Part shown: positions 1 to 7,983 of the stretch, piece by piece
Position numbering within the stretch: the stretch's first letter is position 1
Layout: every line of letters begins with the position of its first letter
Assembly (NCBI GenBank): GCA_014465955.1
Contig: JACTVT010000048.1
Location: 1 to 17,867 of the forward strand
Direction: 5' to 3'
Length of the DNA stretch: 17,867 nt
Source of the DNA: Eubacterium sp.
Lineage (GTDB): Bacteria > Bacillota > Clostridia > Oscillospirales > Acutalibacteraceae
Notes under the pieces: model-generated
Told to the model about the DNA's origin: nothing
The model's input: the letters and a program-made list of their open reading frames with translations, nothing else
Database searches by the model: none
Made by a program: the position numbers and the translations under genes

Positions 1-43
1 TTATGAGGTGCTATTAATATATAAATTATCTTAAATTATTTTA

Positions 44-72
44 TTGATTATATATATAAAATATGCTATAAT
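44..72 (+). promoter_or_regulatory. Sigma-A promoter of the ruvCAB block
   Basis: A -35 box TTGATT (44-49) and a perfect -10 box TATAAT (67-72) are separated by 17 bases. The -10 is preceded by TG plus one base (64-66), giving an extended -10. Transcription would begin near position 79, about 25 bases before the ruvC start. This is the only strong promoter-like sequence seen ahead of the first gene. Bases 1-43 are AT-rich and show nothing else. Confidence 0.75.
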
Positions 73-103
73 TTTATAAATTAAAATGGAGTAGTATATA
101 CAG

Positions 104-595
104 ATGATTATTCTCGGCATTGACCCCGGTTACGCTATAATAGGCTGGGGCGTTCTTGAATATAATGCAAATAAATTCAGAGTGATTGATTACGGTGCAA
201 TTACTACTGAAGCACATACTGAATTTTCGTTAAGACTTCAACAGATTTATTTCGGTATGAACGAGATCTTTGATAAATATCACCCTGATGTTATGAGTAT
301 GGAAAAACTGTTTTATAATAATAATGCCAAAACAGTTATTGATGTTGCACAGGCAAGGGGAGTTATTACTCTGTCGGCAAGACTGCATAATGTGCCGGTT
401 TCGGAATATACACCGCTTCAGGTCAAGCAGTCCGTTACAGGTTACGGCAGGGCAGTGAAAAAGCAGGTGCAGGAGATGACAAGAATTATCCTTAATCTTG
501 AAAAAATCCCCAAGCCCGATGATACTGCAGATGCGCTTGCAATGGCAATCTGCCACGGTCATTCCAGCGGCAGTATATTAAATAATCTGCTTTAA
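104..595 (+). CDS. ruvC: Crossover junction endodeoxyribonuclease RuvC
   Basis: This is the resolvase that cuts Holliday junctions symmetrically, working with the RuvAB branch-migration motor in recombination and repair. The 163-residue length is normal for the family. The acidic catalytic residues are all visible: D7 in GIDPG, E67 in MEKLF, and D140 and D143 in the C-terminal DDTADALAMA motif. The start ATG follows GGAG at 88-91 by 12 bases, and the protein begins directly with the first catalytic strand, so no other start fits. It is the first gene after the promoter at 44-72 and lies upstream of ruvA and ruvB, giving the order ruvC-ruvA-ruvB. The stop is followed by palindromic repeats before ruvA. 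Confidence 0.96.
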   Translation: MIILGIDPGYAIIGWGVLEYNANKFRVIDYGAITTEAHTEFSLRLQQIYFGMNEIFDKYHPDVMSMEKLFYNNNAKTVIDVAQARGVITLSARLHNVPVSEYTPLQVKQSVTGYGRAVKKQVQEMTRIILNLEKIPKPDDTADALAMAICHGHSSGSILNNLL

Positions 596-606
596 TGTGA
601 TTATTT

Positions 607-703
607 GTGGGGAGGGTCTCCGTGCCCTTCTGCAAAATGTAGGGGAGGGTCTCCGTGCCCTCCCGAAGAATTAAGAATCGTAGGTGCGGATATTATCCGC
701 CCG
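607..703 (+). repeat. Three palindromic GTAGG-type repeat units between ruvC and ruvA
   Basis: Three short inverted-repeat units lie in tandem, all in the same orientation. Unit 1 (607-630) is a degraded copy whose 3' arm is altered. Unit 2 (639-665) has arms GGGAGGG and CCCTCCC around TCTCCGTG. Unit 3 (680-703) has arms GGCGGATA and TATCCGCC that nearly meet. Each intact unit opens with GTAGG(G/T)G and closes with CCCG. Related units occur at 2380-2479 and 9162-9288, always between genes. The ruvA reading frame happens to stay open through this array, which makes a false N-terminal extension likely in automatic annotation. Confidence 0.85.
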
Positions 704-718
704 TCAATAGGTGAAATT

Positions 719-1324
719 ATGATTTACAGTCTAAAAGGTGAATTAACATATATTGATGCGCAGTTTGTTGTGGTAGAGTGCAGCGGAGTCGGTTTTAAAT
801 GTTTTACTTCGCTCAATACATCAAAAAATATCGGTAAAATCGGCAGACAGGTTATGCTTTATACATATATGTCTGTTCGTGAGGATGCCATGGATTTGTT
901 TGGATTTTTAACAACTGCCGAACTTGATGCATTTAAACTGCTTATTACGGTATCAGGTGTAGGCCCTAAAGCAGCCATCGCCATTCTTTCGGAACTCAGC
1001 CCCGATAAACTTGCAATTGCAATTGCAAGTTCAGACGTAAAGTCAATTACAAGGGCAAATGGTGTCGGCAAAAAAACGGCAGAGCGTGTTGTGCTTGAAC
1101 TTAAGGATAAAATGGCAGGTGTCGGCGGTGAAAATATTTCATCAGCCGTTCAGTCTGCAATGTCTGCGGTTGAAGAGTCTGCCGCAAGCGAGGCGGTTGC
1201 CGCACTTGTTGCGCTCGGTTTCAGTCAAAGTGATGCGGCAGTTGCCGTAGGTCAGATGGATAAATCACTTTCCGCCGATGAAATGATAAGATTAGGTTTA
1301 AAACAACTTTCAAGAAATTTGTAA
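719..1324 (+). CDS. ruvA: Holliday junction branch migration complex subunit RuvA
   Basis: RuvA tetramers bind the four-way junction and load the RuvB motor. The 201-residue product has the full family layout: an N-terminal OB-fold (about 1-62), two helix-hairpin-helix motifs (TVSGVGPKAA near 77-86 and RANGVGKKTAERV near 112-124), an acidic flexible linker, and a C-terminal RuvB-binding domain (about 157-198). The frame is open back to 605, but that stretch is repeat DNA. The ATG at 719 follows AGGTGA at 709-714 and gives the standard N-terminus MIYSLKG, so I place the start there. It lies 18 bases upstream of ruvB and is probably cotranscribed with it. Confidence 0.95.
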   Translation: MIYSLKGELTYIDAQFVVVECSGVGFKCFTSLNTSKNIGKIGRQVMLYTYMSVREDAMDLFGFLTTAELDAFKLLITVSGVGPKAAIAILSELSPDKLAIAIASSDVKSITRANGVGKKTAERVVLELKDKMAGVGGENISSAVQSAMSAVEESAASEAVAALVALGFSQSDAAVAVGQMDKSLSADEMIRLGLKQLSRNL

Positions 1325-1342
1325 TGTTATTGGGGTATAAGT

Positions 1343-2371
1343 ATGAGTGAAATGGATTTTGAAAACAGAATAGTTTCAACCGAATTTACCGAGGCAGACA
1401 GTGATATCGAAAGCAGTCTGCGCCCGAAAACGCTTGATGATTATACAGGTCAGGAGAAAGCAAAGGAAAATCTTTCTGTTTATATCAAAGCGGCACGCGG
1501 CAGGGGAGAGGCGCTTGACCATGTTCTGCTTTACGGACCTCCCGGTCTCGGCAAAACAACGCTTGCAGGCATAATCGCCAATGAAATGGGCGTTAATATA
1601 AGAATTACGAGCGGTCCTGCTATCGAAAAGCAGGGTGACCTTGCCGCCATTCTTACAAATTTGCAGGACGGCGATGTGCTTTTTATTGACGAGATTCACC
1701 GCCTTAACAGAAGCGTTGAGGAGGTTCTTTATCCTGCTATGGAGGACAGGGCACTTGATATTATCATCGGCAAAGGTCCGTCTGCAAGGTCAATAAGGCT
1801 TGATTTGCCGAATTTTACACTTGTCGGCGCTACTACAAGAGCAGGTCAGTTGTCGGCTCCTCTGCGTGACAGATTCGGCGTAATTCTTCGTCTTGAACTT
1901 TACAGTAATGAGGAACTTGCTGCAATTGTAAACAGAAGTGCAGGAATTCTGGGCATAAATATAGATAAGGAGGGTGCTGCGGAAATTGCTTCCCGTTCAA
2001 GAGGAACACCCCGTATCGCAAACAGACTTCTTAAAAGAAGCCGTGACTTCGCAGAGGTTAAGTATGACGGCGTAATTACGAAAGAGGCTTCACGTGATGC
2101 GCTTGAGCGTATGGAGGTTGATGAACTTGGTCTTGACTCAATTGACAGGCGGCTGCTTACTGCAATGATTAAAAATTATAACGGCGGTCCTGTAGGACTT
2201 GAAACAATTGCCGCCAATATCGGCGAAGAAGCAATTACTATTGAAGATGTGTGTGAACCGTTTTTGATGCAGATAGGCTTTTTGAGCAGAACCCCGAGGG
2301 GAAGATGTGTTACATCTGCCGGCTATAAGCATTTGGGCTTTGAGCAGGACGGTCAGCAATCATTATTGTAA
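1343..2371 (+). CDS. ruvB: Holliday junction branch migration ATPase RuvB
   Basis: RuvB is the hexameric AAA+ motor that pumps DNA through the RuvA-bound junction. The 342-residue length is typical. Visible motifs are Walker A GPPGLGKT (65-72), Walker B LFIDEIH (113-119), sensor 1 GATTR (162-166), the LRDRFG segment with the arginine finger (R175 or R177), sensor 2 in RGTPRIANRLL, and the C-terminal winged helix ending in IGFLSRTPRGR. The ATG at 1343 has GGGG at 1332-1335. A second in-frame ATG at 1352 would remove only three residues. It follows ruvA by 18 bases. Downstream of the stop comes an array of palindromic repeats, which separates it from glmM. Confidence 0.97.
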   Translation: MSEMDFENRIVSTEFTEADSDIESSLRPKTLDDYTGQEKAKENLSVYIKAARGRGEALDHVLLYGPPGLGKTTLAGIIANEMGVNIRITSGPAIEKQGDLAAILTNLQDGDVLFIDEIHRLNRSVEEVLYPAMEDRALDIIIGKGPSARSIRLDLPNFTLVGATTRAGQLSAPLRDRFGVILRLELYSNEELAAIVNRSAGILGINIDKEGAAEIASRSRGTPRIANRLLKRSRDFAEVKYDGVITKEASRDALERMEVDELGLDSIDRRLLTAMIKNYNGGPVGLETIAANIGEEAITIEDVCEPFLMQIGFLSRTPRGRCVTSAGYKHLGFEQDGQQSLL

Positions 2372-2379
2372 TGATAACT

Positions 2380-2479
2380 GTAGGGGTCAATGCCCTCATT
2401 GACCCGTAAAGCAATAATTGTAGGGGAGGGTCTCCGTGCCCTCCTGCAAAATGTAGGGGAGGATCTCCGTGTCCTCCCG
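2380..2479 (+). repeat. Three palindromic GTAGG-type repeat units between ruvB and glmM
   Basis: Three units are in the same orientation as those at 607-703. Unit 1 (2380-2406) has perfect 9-base arms GGGTCAATG and CATTGACCC around CCCT. Unit 2 (2420-2446) is of the GGGAGGG type with one mismatch at its end (CTCCTG). Unit 3 (2453-2479) has arms GGGAGGA and TCCTCCC. Compared with the unit at 639-665, it carries a G-to-A change matched by C-to-T on the other arm, so pairing is kept. The array fills nearly the whole gap. Confidence 0.85.
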
Positions 2480-2512
2480 TAATTAAACACAATAACCTGA
2501 AAGGAACTTTTT

Positions 2513-3868
2513 ATGGGCAGATTATTCGGAACAGACGGTGTAAGAGGTATTGCAAATAAGGATTTGACTAATGACCTTGCTATGCAGATAGGCAGAGCAG
2601 CCGCTGAAATTCTTATAAAAAATAAAAGTGACGGCACTAAGCCTGTTGTTATGATTGGTAAAGATACACGTGCATCGGGTGATATGCTTGAGGCGGCACT
2701 TACCGCAGGCTTTTGTTCTGTCGGCGTGAATGTGCTTTCTGTAGGTGTTGTTCCTACTCCCGCTGTTGCATATCTTGTAGGCAAATACAATTGTGATGCA
2801 GGCGTTATGATTTCCGCATCTCACAACCCTTGTGAATATAACGGCATTAAAATTTTTCAGGGTAATGGATATAAACTCCCTGATGCGCTTGAAGAAGAGA
2901 TTGAGGCAATTATTCTTGATAATGCTGAAGAAATCGAAATGAGGGTCGGCGGCGAAGTTGGTACAAGAACCTATTGTAAAACTGCTGTTGAGGATTATAT
3001 AAATCACGTTGTATCAGTTTCCGATGTCAGATTTGACGGTATGAATATTGCAATTGATACTTCAAACGGTTCGGCATCAGTTTGTGCAAAAGAAATTTTT
3101 ACACGCCTCGGTGCAAAATGCCATATGCTCTCGGATACTCCCGACGGCGTTAATATCAATAAACACTGCGGCTCAACTCACCCCGAAGAACTTATGAAGT
3201 TTGTAAAAGCCAATAATCTAGATTTGGGTCTTGCCTTTGACGGTGATGCAGACAGAATGCTTGCAGTAGATGAAAACGGAAATCTTGTTGACGGTGATAA
3301 GATTATTGCAATCTGTGCAATGCAGATGAAACAGGAGGGTAAACTGAAACAGGATACTGCTGTGGTTACCGTAATGAGCAATATGGGATTTTTCAAATTC
3401 TGCGATAAATACGGAATTAAATGTGCAAAAACCGCGGTAGGTGACAGATATGTGCTTGAACGTATGCTTAAAAAAGGCTATAATATCGGCGGCGAGCAGA
3501 GCGGTCATGTTATATTTCTTGATTATGCCACAACAGGTGACGGCGAACTCTCAGGCGTTAAATTGATAGAAACCGTTGTAAAGAGCGGCACAACGCTTGG
3601 TGAACTTGCAAAGGTAATGACTGTTTATCCGCAGGTGCTTATCAATGTTGAAGTAACTCCTGATGGCAAGCAGAAATATAATAATGATGAGTATATTATT
3701 TCGGCAGTTCAGGAGGCCGAAATGGAACTTAACGGTGACGGACGAGTGCTCGTTCGTGTTTCAGGCACCGAACCGCTTGTTCGTGTAATGCTTGAGGGCA
3801 AAGACATTGAACAGATAACAATTCTCGGCAATCAGATAGCCGACGTAGTTAAGGAAAGACTTAGTTAA
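2513..3868 (+). CDS. glmM: Phosphoglucosamine mutase GlmM
   Basis: GlmM converts glucosamine-6-phosphate to glucosamine-1-phosphate, a cytoplasmic step toward UDP-GlcNAc for peptidoglycan. At 451 residues it is full length for the alpha-D-phosphohexomutase superfamily. It starts with the characteristic GRLFGTDGVRG. The phosphoserine loop ISASHNP is at 100-106, with S103 the expected phosphorylated residue. The Mg-binding DGDADR is at 243-248, and the C-terminal phosphate-binding loop RVSGTEP begins at 415. The motif set points to GlmM rather than ManB/Pgm, because the N-terminal GTDGVRG and overall length match GlmM. AAAGGA at 2500-2505 precedes the ATG by 7 bases. Its stop overlaps the start of the next gene by one base, so the two are translationally coupled. 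Confidence 0.96.
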   Translation: MGRLFGTDGVRGIANKDLTNDLAMQIGRAAAEILIKNKSDGTKPVVMIGKDTRASGDMLEAALTAGFCSVGVNVLSVGVVPTPAVAYLVGKYNCDAGVMISASHNPCEYNGIKIFQGNGYKLPDALEEEIEAIILDNAEEIEMRVGGEVGTRTYCKTAVEDYINHVVSVSDVRFDGMNIAIDTSNGSASVCAKEIFTRLGAKCHMLSDTPDGVNINKHCGSTHPEELMKFVKANNLDLGLAFDGDADRMLAVDENGNLVDGDKIIAICAMQMKQEGKLKQDTAVVTVMSNMGFFKFCDKYGIKCAKTAVGDRYVLERMLKKGYNIGGEQSGHVIFLDYATTGDGELSGVKLIETVVKSGTTLGELAKVMTVYPQVLINVEVTPDGKQKYNNDEYIISAVQEAEMELNGDGRVLVRVSGTEPLVRVMLEGKDIEQITILGNQIADVVKERLS

Positions 3869-4734
3869 TGAGATATACAAAAGATTGGCAGGATTATCAG
3901 TTGATTGACTGCTCCTGCGGTGAAAAGCTTGAAATCTGGGGCAAAGAGGTGCTCGTGCGCCCCGATCCTCAGGTTATTTGGAAAAGTGAAAAAGAAGATA
4001 AGCGCTGGTTTACACCGAATGCACGCTATATCCGCTCAAAAACAGGCGGCGGCAACTGGCAGGTATACAGTTCCATGCCCGGCGTGTGGCAGATTAATTA
4101 TAAGGATTTAACTTTTAATATTAAAACAATGGGTTTCAAGCATACGGGTTTGTTTCCCGAGCAGGCAGTAAACTGGGATTTTACAAGAGAGGTTATCCGC
4201 AACAGCGGTAAAGACGAAGTAAAGGTTTTAAATCTTTTTGCCTATACAGGCGGTGCAACTGTTGCCTGCCTTAAAGAAGGCGCGTCTGTTGTCCACGTTG
4301 ACGCGTCAAAGGGGATGACCCTGTGGGCTAAGGAAAATGCACAGTCATCGGGCGTTGCCGATAAAAATGTACGCTGGATTGTTGATGACTGCATCAAATT
4401 TGTTCAGCGTGAAATCAGGCGTGGCAATAAGTATGATATTATAATTCTTGACCCGCCGAGTTACGGCAGAGGACCTAAAGGCGAAATCTGGCATCTTGAA
4501 GACAGTCTTTATGATTTTGTAGAACTGATAAAGCAGGTTTTAAGCGATGATGCGCTTATGGTTCTTCTTAATTCGTACACAACAGGTCTCTCAGCCTCTG
4601 TTATGAAATATATTTTGGATGATGTTATTACTAAGGATAAAGGCGGCAGCGTAACTGCAGATGAAATCGGACTTCCCGTTTCGGCAACAGGTGGTATCCT
4701 TCCCTGCGGTGCTACTGCAATCTGGAAAATATAA
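3868..4734 (+). CDS. RlmI-like class I SAM-dependent methyltransferase
   Basis: This 288-residue protein resembles the catalytic part of RlmI/RlmK-type 23S rRNA methyltransferases (COG1092). The SAM-binding motif I is LNLFAYTGG (121-129), an acidic residue after strand 2 follows in VHVDAS, and the catalytic-loop motif DPPSYGRG is at 195-202, as in RlmI-type enzymes. It lacks the N-terminal PUA domain of E. coli RlmI. Instead, residues 1-110 are an N-terminal region with a Cys pair (SCSCGE) and many aromatic residues. The substrate is most likely an rRNA base, but the sequence does not prove this. The ATG overlaps the glmM stop (TAATG), and its own stop directly abuts the ecfA1 ATG, so it sits inside a tight operon. 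Confidence 0.85.
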   Translation: MRYTKDWQDYQLIDCSCGEKLEIWGKEVLVRPDPQVIWKSEKEDKRWFTPNARYIRSKTGGGNWQVYSSMPGVWQINYKDLTFNIKTMGFKHTGLFPEQAVNWDFTREVIRNSGKDEVKVLNLFAYTGGATVACLKEGASVVHVDASKGMTLWAKENAQSSGVADKNVRWIVDDCIKFVQREIRRGNKYDIIILDPPSYGRGPKGEIWHLEDSLYDFVELIKQVLSDDALMVLLNSYTTGLSASVMKYILDDVITKDKGGSVTADEIGLPVSATGGILPCGATAIWKI

Positions 4735-5568
4735 ATGGATTTAATCAGATTTGAAAACGTTGATTTTACATATAAAAGCGAAGATGAAAATGATGTAACT
4801 GTTTTGCGCGATTTTAATCTTAATGTAGAACAAGGCTCTTTTGTCGCTTTGCTCGGTCATAACGGTTCGGGCAAATCAACTGTTGCAAAACTTACAAACG
4901 GAATTCTTTTTCCCGAAAAGGGCTGTGTTTATGTTGACGGTCAGCAGGTTACCGATGATGACAGTGTGTTTGACATACGCAAAAAAGTAGGTATGGTTTT
5001 TCAGAATCCCGATAATCAGATAGTTGCATCAATCGTTGAAGAGGATGTTGCCTTCGGTGCTGAAAATCTCGGTCTGCCGCCTGATGAAATCAGAACAAGG
5101 GTTGATGATGCACTGAAACGTGTCGGTATGTATGAGCATAAGGACAAAGCGCCGCACAAACTTTCGGGCGGTCAGAAGCAGCGTGTTGCCGTTGCGGGCA
5201 TAATTGCTATGAAACCAAAGTGTATCGTGCTTGATGAGCCTACTGCAATGCTTGACCCGAGCGGGCGCAGGGAAGTTATTGAAACTATAAAAATGCTCAA
5301 CCGTGAAGAGGGCATAACAATAATTCTTATTACGCATTATATGGACGAGGCTGTGCAGGCAGACAGGGTAGTTGTTATTGATAACGGCGAAATCCGTCTT
5401 GACGGCACTCCGAATGATGTGTTTAAAAATGTGGACAAACTGAAGTCTATGGGGCTTGATGTTCCGCAGTCTGCAGAACTTATACACAATATGAATTTTA
5501 AAACAGATAAAACGATTTTAAACGCAGATGACTGCACAGATTATATATTTGGCATTTTGGAGGGATAG
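4735..5568 (+). CDS. ecfA1: Energy-coupling factor transporter ATPase EcfA1
   Basis: This is one of the two ATPases that power group II ECF importers for vitamins and micronutrients. The 277-residue sequence has Walker A GHNGSGKST (41-49), a Q-loop at FQNPDNQ (89-95), signature LSGGQ (143-147), Walker B IVLDEP (164-169) and switch histidine H201 in ITHYMDE. FQNPDNQIV is typical of the EcfA/CbiO branch rather than of other ABC ATPases. The start codon immediately follows the stop of the methyltransferase gene with no spacer, implying coupled translation. ecfA2 begins two bases after its stop. No substrate-binding S component is encoded in the window. Confidence 0.94.
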   Translation: MDLIRFENVDFTYKSEDENDVTVLRDFNLNVEQGSFVALLGHNGSGKSTVAKLTNGILFPEKGCVYVDGQQVTDDDSVFDIRKKVGMVFQNPDNQIVASIVEEDVAFGAENLGLPPDEIRTRVDDALKRVGMYEHKDKAPHKLSGGQKQRVAVAGIIAMKPKCIVLDEPTAMLDPSGRREVIETIKMLNREEGITIILITHYMDEAVQADRVVVIDNGEIRLDGTPNDVFKNVDKLKSMGLDVPQSAELIHNMNFKTDKTILNADDCTDYIFGILEG

Positions 5569-5570
5569 TT

Positions 5571-6443
5571 TTGGCTGTTTTGGTTTGCGAAAATTTAAAA
5601 TACCTTTACAGTGCAGGCACACCTTTTGAAACTGTCGCTATTGATGATATTGATTTTTCTGCCGAAAAAGGCGAACTGATTGGCGTAATCGGTCACACAG
5701 GCTCTGGAAAATCTACTTTTATTCAGCATTTGAACGGGCTTCTTGAGCCGCACGGCGGTGCTGTTTTTCTGAACGGAAACAATATCTGGGAAAAGAAGAA
5801 CAGAAAGAATATACGCAGTGTCCGTTTTACGGTCGGTCTTTGTTTTCAGTATCCCGAGCATCAGATTTTTGAAGAAGATATTTTTAAAGAAATCGCTTTC
5901 GGACCTAAACAGATGGGTCTTGAAAGCAGTGAAATTGAAAAGCGGGTTCTTGAAAGTGTGGATTTTGTAGGACTTGACAGGGCAATGCTTCATAAATCGC
6001 CGTTTGATTTGTCCGGTGGTCAGAAAAGGCGTGTTGCCATTGCATCAATTCTTGCAATGAAGCCCGAAGTGCTTATTCTTGATGAGCCATGTGCAGGTCT
6101 TGACCCTAGGGGCAGAGACGCTATATTGAAAATGATTTCCGATTATCAGCATTTTATGGGCAACACTGTGATTTTTGTTTCTCATTCTATGGAGGATGTT
6201 GCAAAAATCTGCTCACGTGTTGTTGTGATGAATCAGGGCAGAATTGCAATGCAAGGCACAGTCAGCGAGGTTTATTCCCACGGTGATGAACTTTTGAATA
6301 TGGGTCTTGACGTTCCTCAGATTACCGAGGTTTTCTTAAAACTGAAAGCAAAAGGCGTTGACTGCAGAACAGACATTTTTACCGTTTCGCAGGCTGAACA
6401 GGAACTTAAAAGACTGATGGGAGGTGCCCGCCGTGATAAGTGA
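5571..6443 (+). CDS. ecfA2: Energy-coupling factor transporter ATPase EcfA2
   Basis: This is the second ATPase of the ECF module, forming a heterodimer with EcfA1. It has 290 residues, with Walker A GHTGSGKST (41-49), FQYPEHQIF at the Q-loop (92-100), signature LSGGQ (147-151) and Walker B LILDEP (168-173). YPEHQ in place of NPDNQ is the usual mark of the EcfA2 partner. Translation starts at TTG 5571. GGAGGG at 5559-5564 is spaced 6 bases before it, and no ATG occurs near the conserved N-terminus. The gene overlaps the start of ecfT by 11 bases. Confidence 0.93.
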   Translation: MAVLVCENLKYLYSAGTPFETVAIDDIDFSAEKGELIGVIGHTGSGKSTFIQHLNGLLEPHGGAVFLNGNNIWEKKNRKNIRSVRFTVGLCFQYPEHQIFEEDIFKEIAFGPKQMGLESSEIEKRVLESVDFVGLDRAMLHKSPFDLSGGQKRRVAIASILAMKPEVLILDEPCAGLDPRGRDAILKMISDYQHFMGNTVIFVSHSMEDVAKICSRVVVMNQGRIAMQGTVSEVYSHGDELLNMGLDVPQITEVFLKLKAKGVDCRTDIFTVSQAEQELKRLMGGARRDK

Positions 6444-7245
6444 TATTACAATTGGTCAGTATTTCCCGGGCGATTCCGTTATACATAAAATGGATGCACG
6501 AATGAAAATCATTTTAACGCTGCTTATCATCGTGTCGCTCTTTTTGTGCAAAAATCTTCCTGCACTTGCTTTTGTTCTTGCAGGCGTAATTGCAGTCATA
6601 ATACTGAGCAGAATTTCGTTTAAAACGATTTTTAAAAGCATAAAGTCGCTTGCCGTTATTATAATTATTACAAGCGTTCTTAACCTTTTTTACGGCACAG
6701 GCGAGCCGCTTGTTGAACTCGGAAGATTTTCAATAACCGAAAACGGAATCTATAAGGCCGTGTTTATGTCAGTCAGAATTATTGCACTTCTGATTGTAGG
6801 CTCAATGCTGACTTATACAACCACTCCTACAGATTTGACCGATGCAATTGAAAGGCTTTTAAAACCGCTCGCATATCTTAAAATTGATGTTCATTCCTTT
6901 GCAATGACAATGACGATTGCTTTAAGATTTATTCCGACGCTTGTTGAGGAAATTGATAAAATAATGTCCGCCCAGAAATCAAGAGGGGCAGATATGGAAT
7001 CAGGCAATCTTATAAACAGAGCAAAGGCGCTTATACCTATTCTTATTCCGCTTTTTATATCGTCATTCCGTCGTGCAGGGGAACTTGCAAATGCCATGGA
7101 ATGCCGCTGCTACAGAGGCGGAGAGGGCAGAACAAAAATGAAAACCGTTAAACTCTGCGCAAGAGATTATGCTGCTCTTGTCGCAGTTATAATATTTTTT
7201 GCATTGATATTCGTTATGAATAGTTTAATGCCAAGGGTTATATGA
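6433..7245 (+). CDS. ecfT: Energy-coupling factor transporter transmembrane protein EcfT
   Basis: EcfT is the membrane scaffold that links the EcfA1/EcfA2 ATPases to exchangeable S components. The 270-residue protein has several hydrophobic segments (about residues 24-62, 68-90, 110-132 and at the C-terminus). It also has the two cytoplasmic coupling-helix motifs expected in EcfT, SRGAD and the later CRCYRGG. I start it at GTG 6433, because GGGAGG at 6419-6424 sits 8 bases upstream. A GTG at 6424 in the same frame overlaps that ribosome binding site and is unlikely. It overlaps ecfA2 by 11 bases and truA by four (ATGA), the arrangement of a coupled ecfA1-ecfA2-ecfT-truA unit common in Firmicutes. 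Confidence 0.93.
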   Translation: MISDITIGQYFPGDSVIHKMDARMKIILTLLIIVSLFLCKNLPALAFVLAGVIAVIILSRISFKTIFKSIKSLAVIIIITSVLNLFYGTGEPLVELGRFSITENGIYKAVFMSVRIIALLIVGSMLTYTTTPTDLTDAIERLLKPLAYLKIDVHSFAMTMTIALRFIPTLVEEIDKIMSAQKSRGADMESGNLINRAKALIPILIPLFISSFRRAGELANAMECRCYRGGEGRTKMKTVKLCARDYAALVAVIIFFALIFVMNSLMPRVI

Positions 7246-7976
7246 GAAATTTACTTTTAACAATCAGTTATGACGGCAGCAATTACCACGGCTGGCAGGT
7301 GCAGAAAAATGCCGTCACCGTGCAGGAAGTGTTTCAGAACGCTGTAAAAAAACTGTTTAAGCAGAATATTGACATTAAGGGATGCAGCAGAACAGACAGC
7401 GGCGTTCATGCAAATAAATACTGTGTTTCGTTTAAAGCGGATACTGATATTCCGTGTGAAAATATCATTATGGCGCTTAACAGTTATCTGCCTGATGATA
7501 TTGCAGTTTTAAACTGTACGGATATGGATATTGATTTTCATGCACGTTATAGTGTGGTAAAAAAAGAATATGTTTATATCATTAACAACAGTAAAATAAG
7601 AAATCCGTTTCTTCGCAATTATGCATTTTGGTATCGCTATGATATTGATGCCGATTATCTTAATGAACAGGCACAGGCTTTTGTCGGCACTTATGATTAC
7701 AGCGGCTTCTGCTCTGCAAATTCGGGCGTTGAGGACACTGTAAGAACTGTATACAGTTTTGAGGTGAGCAGAAAAGGCGATATGGTTTATTTTAAAGTTT
7801 CGGCAGACGGATTCTTATATAATATGGTGCGGATTATGGTCGGTACTTTGCTGTTTGTAAATGAAGGTAAAATAAAAAAAGACGAACTTAAAAATGTGAT
7901 TTTAAGCAAAAACAGAAAACTTGCTGGTAAAACTGCTCCGCCGCAGGGGCTTTACCTCAATGATGTAATTTATTAG
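7242..7976 (+). CDS. truA: tRNA pseudouridine(38-40) synthase TruA
   Basis: TruA converts U38, U39 and U40 in the tRNA anticodon arm to pseudouridine. The 244-residue length is normal. The catalytic motif CSRTDSGVHA is present with nucleophile D52. Other family marks are the N-terminal DGSNYHGWQ, the FHARYSVVKKEYVY region and FLYNMVRIMVGTLL near the C-terminus. The ATG overlaps the ecfT stop as ATGA. Linkage of truA to an ECF module is a widespread Firmicutes arrangement, usually followed by rplM-rpsI. Here a DUF5711-like gene follows instead. Confidence 0.96.
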   Translation: MRNLLLTISYDGSNYHGWQVQKNAVTVQEVFQNAVKKLFKQNIDIKGCSRTDSGVHANKYCVSFKADTDIPCENIIMALNSYLPDDIAVLNCTDMDIDFHARYSVVKKEYVYIINNSKIRNPFLRNYAFWYRYDIDADYLNEQAQAFVGTYDYSGFCSANSGVEDTVRTVYSFEVSRKGDMVYFKVSADGFLYNMVRIMVGTLLFVNEGKIKKDELKNVILSKNRKLAGKTAPPQGLYLNDVIY

Positions 7977-7983
7977 GATGAAT

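Noticed and set aside
607..703. CRISPR array
   Set aside because: Units are adjacent palindromes of several sub-types with spacers of 8-14 bases, not identical repeats with regular 30-40 base spacers, and no cas genes are present.
605..718. N-terminal extension of RuvA translated from TTG/ATG-like codons upstream
   Set aside because: The stretch is palindromic repeat DNA that happens to be open in frame. RuvA aligns to its normal N-terminus at 719, which has its own ribosome binding site.
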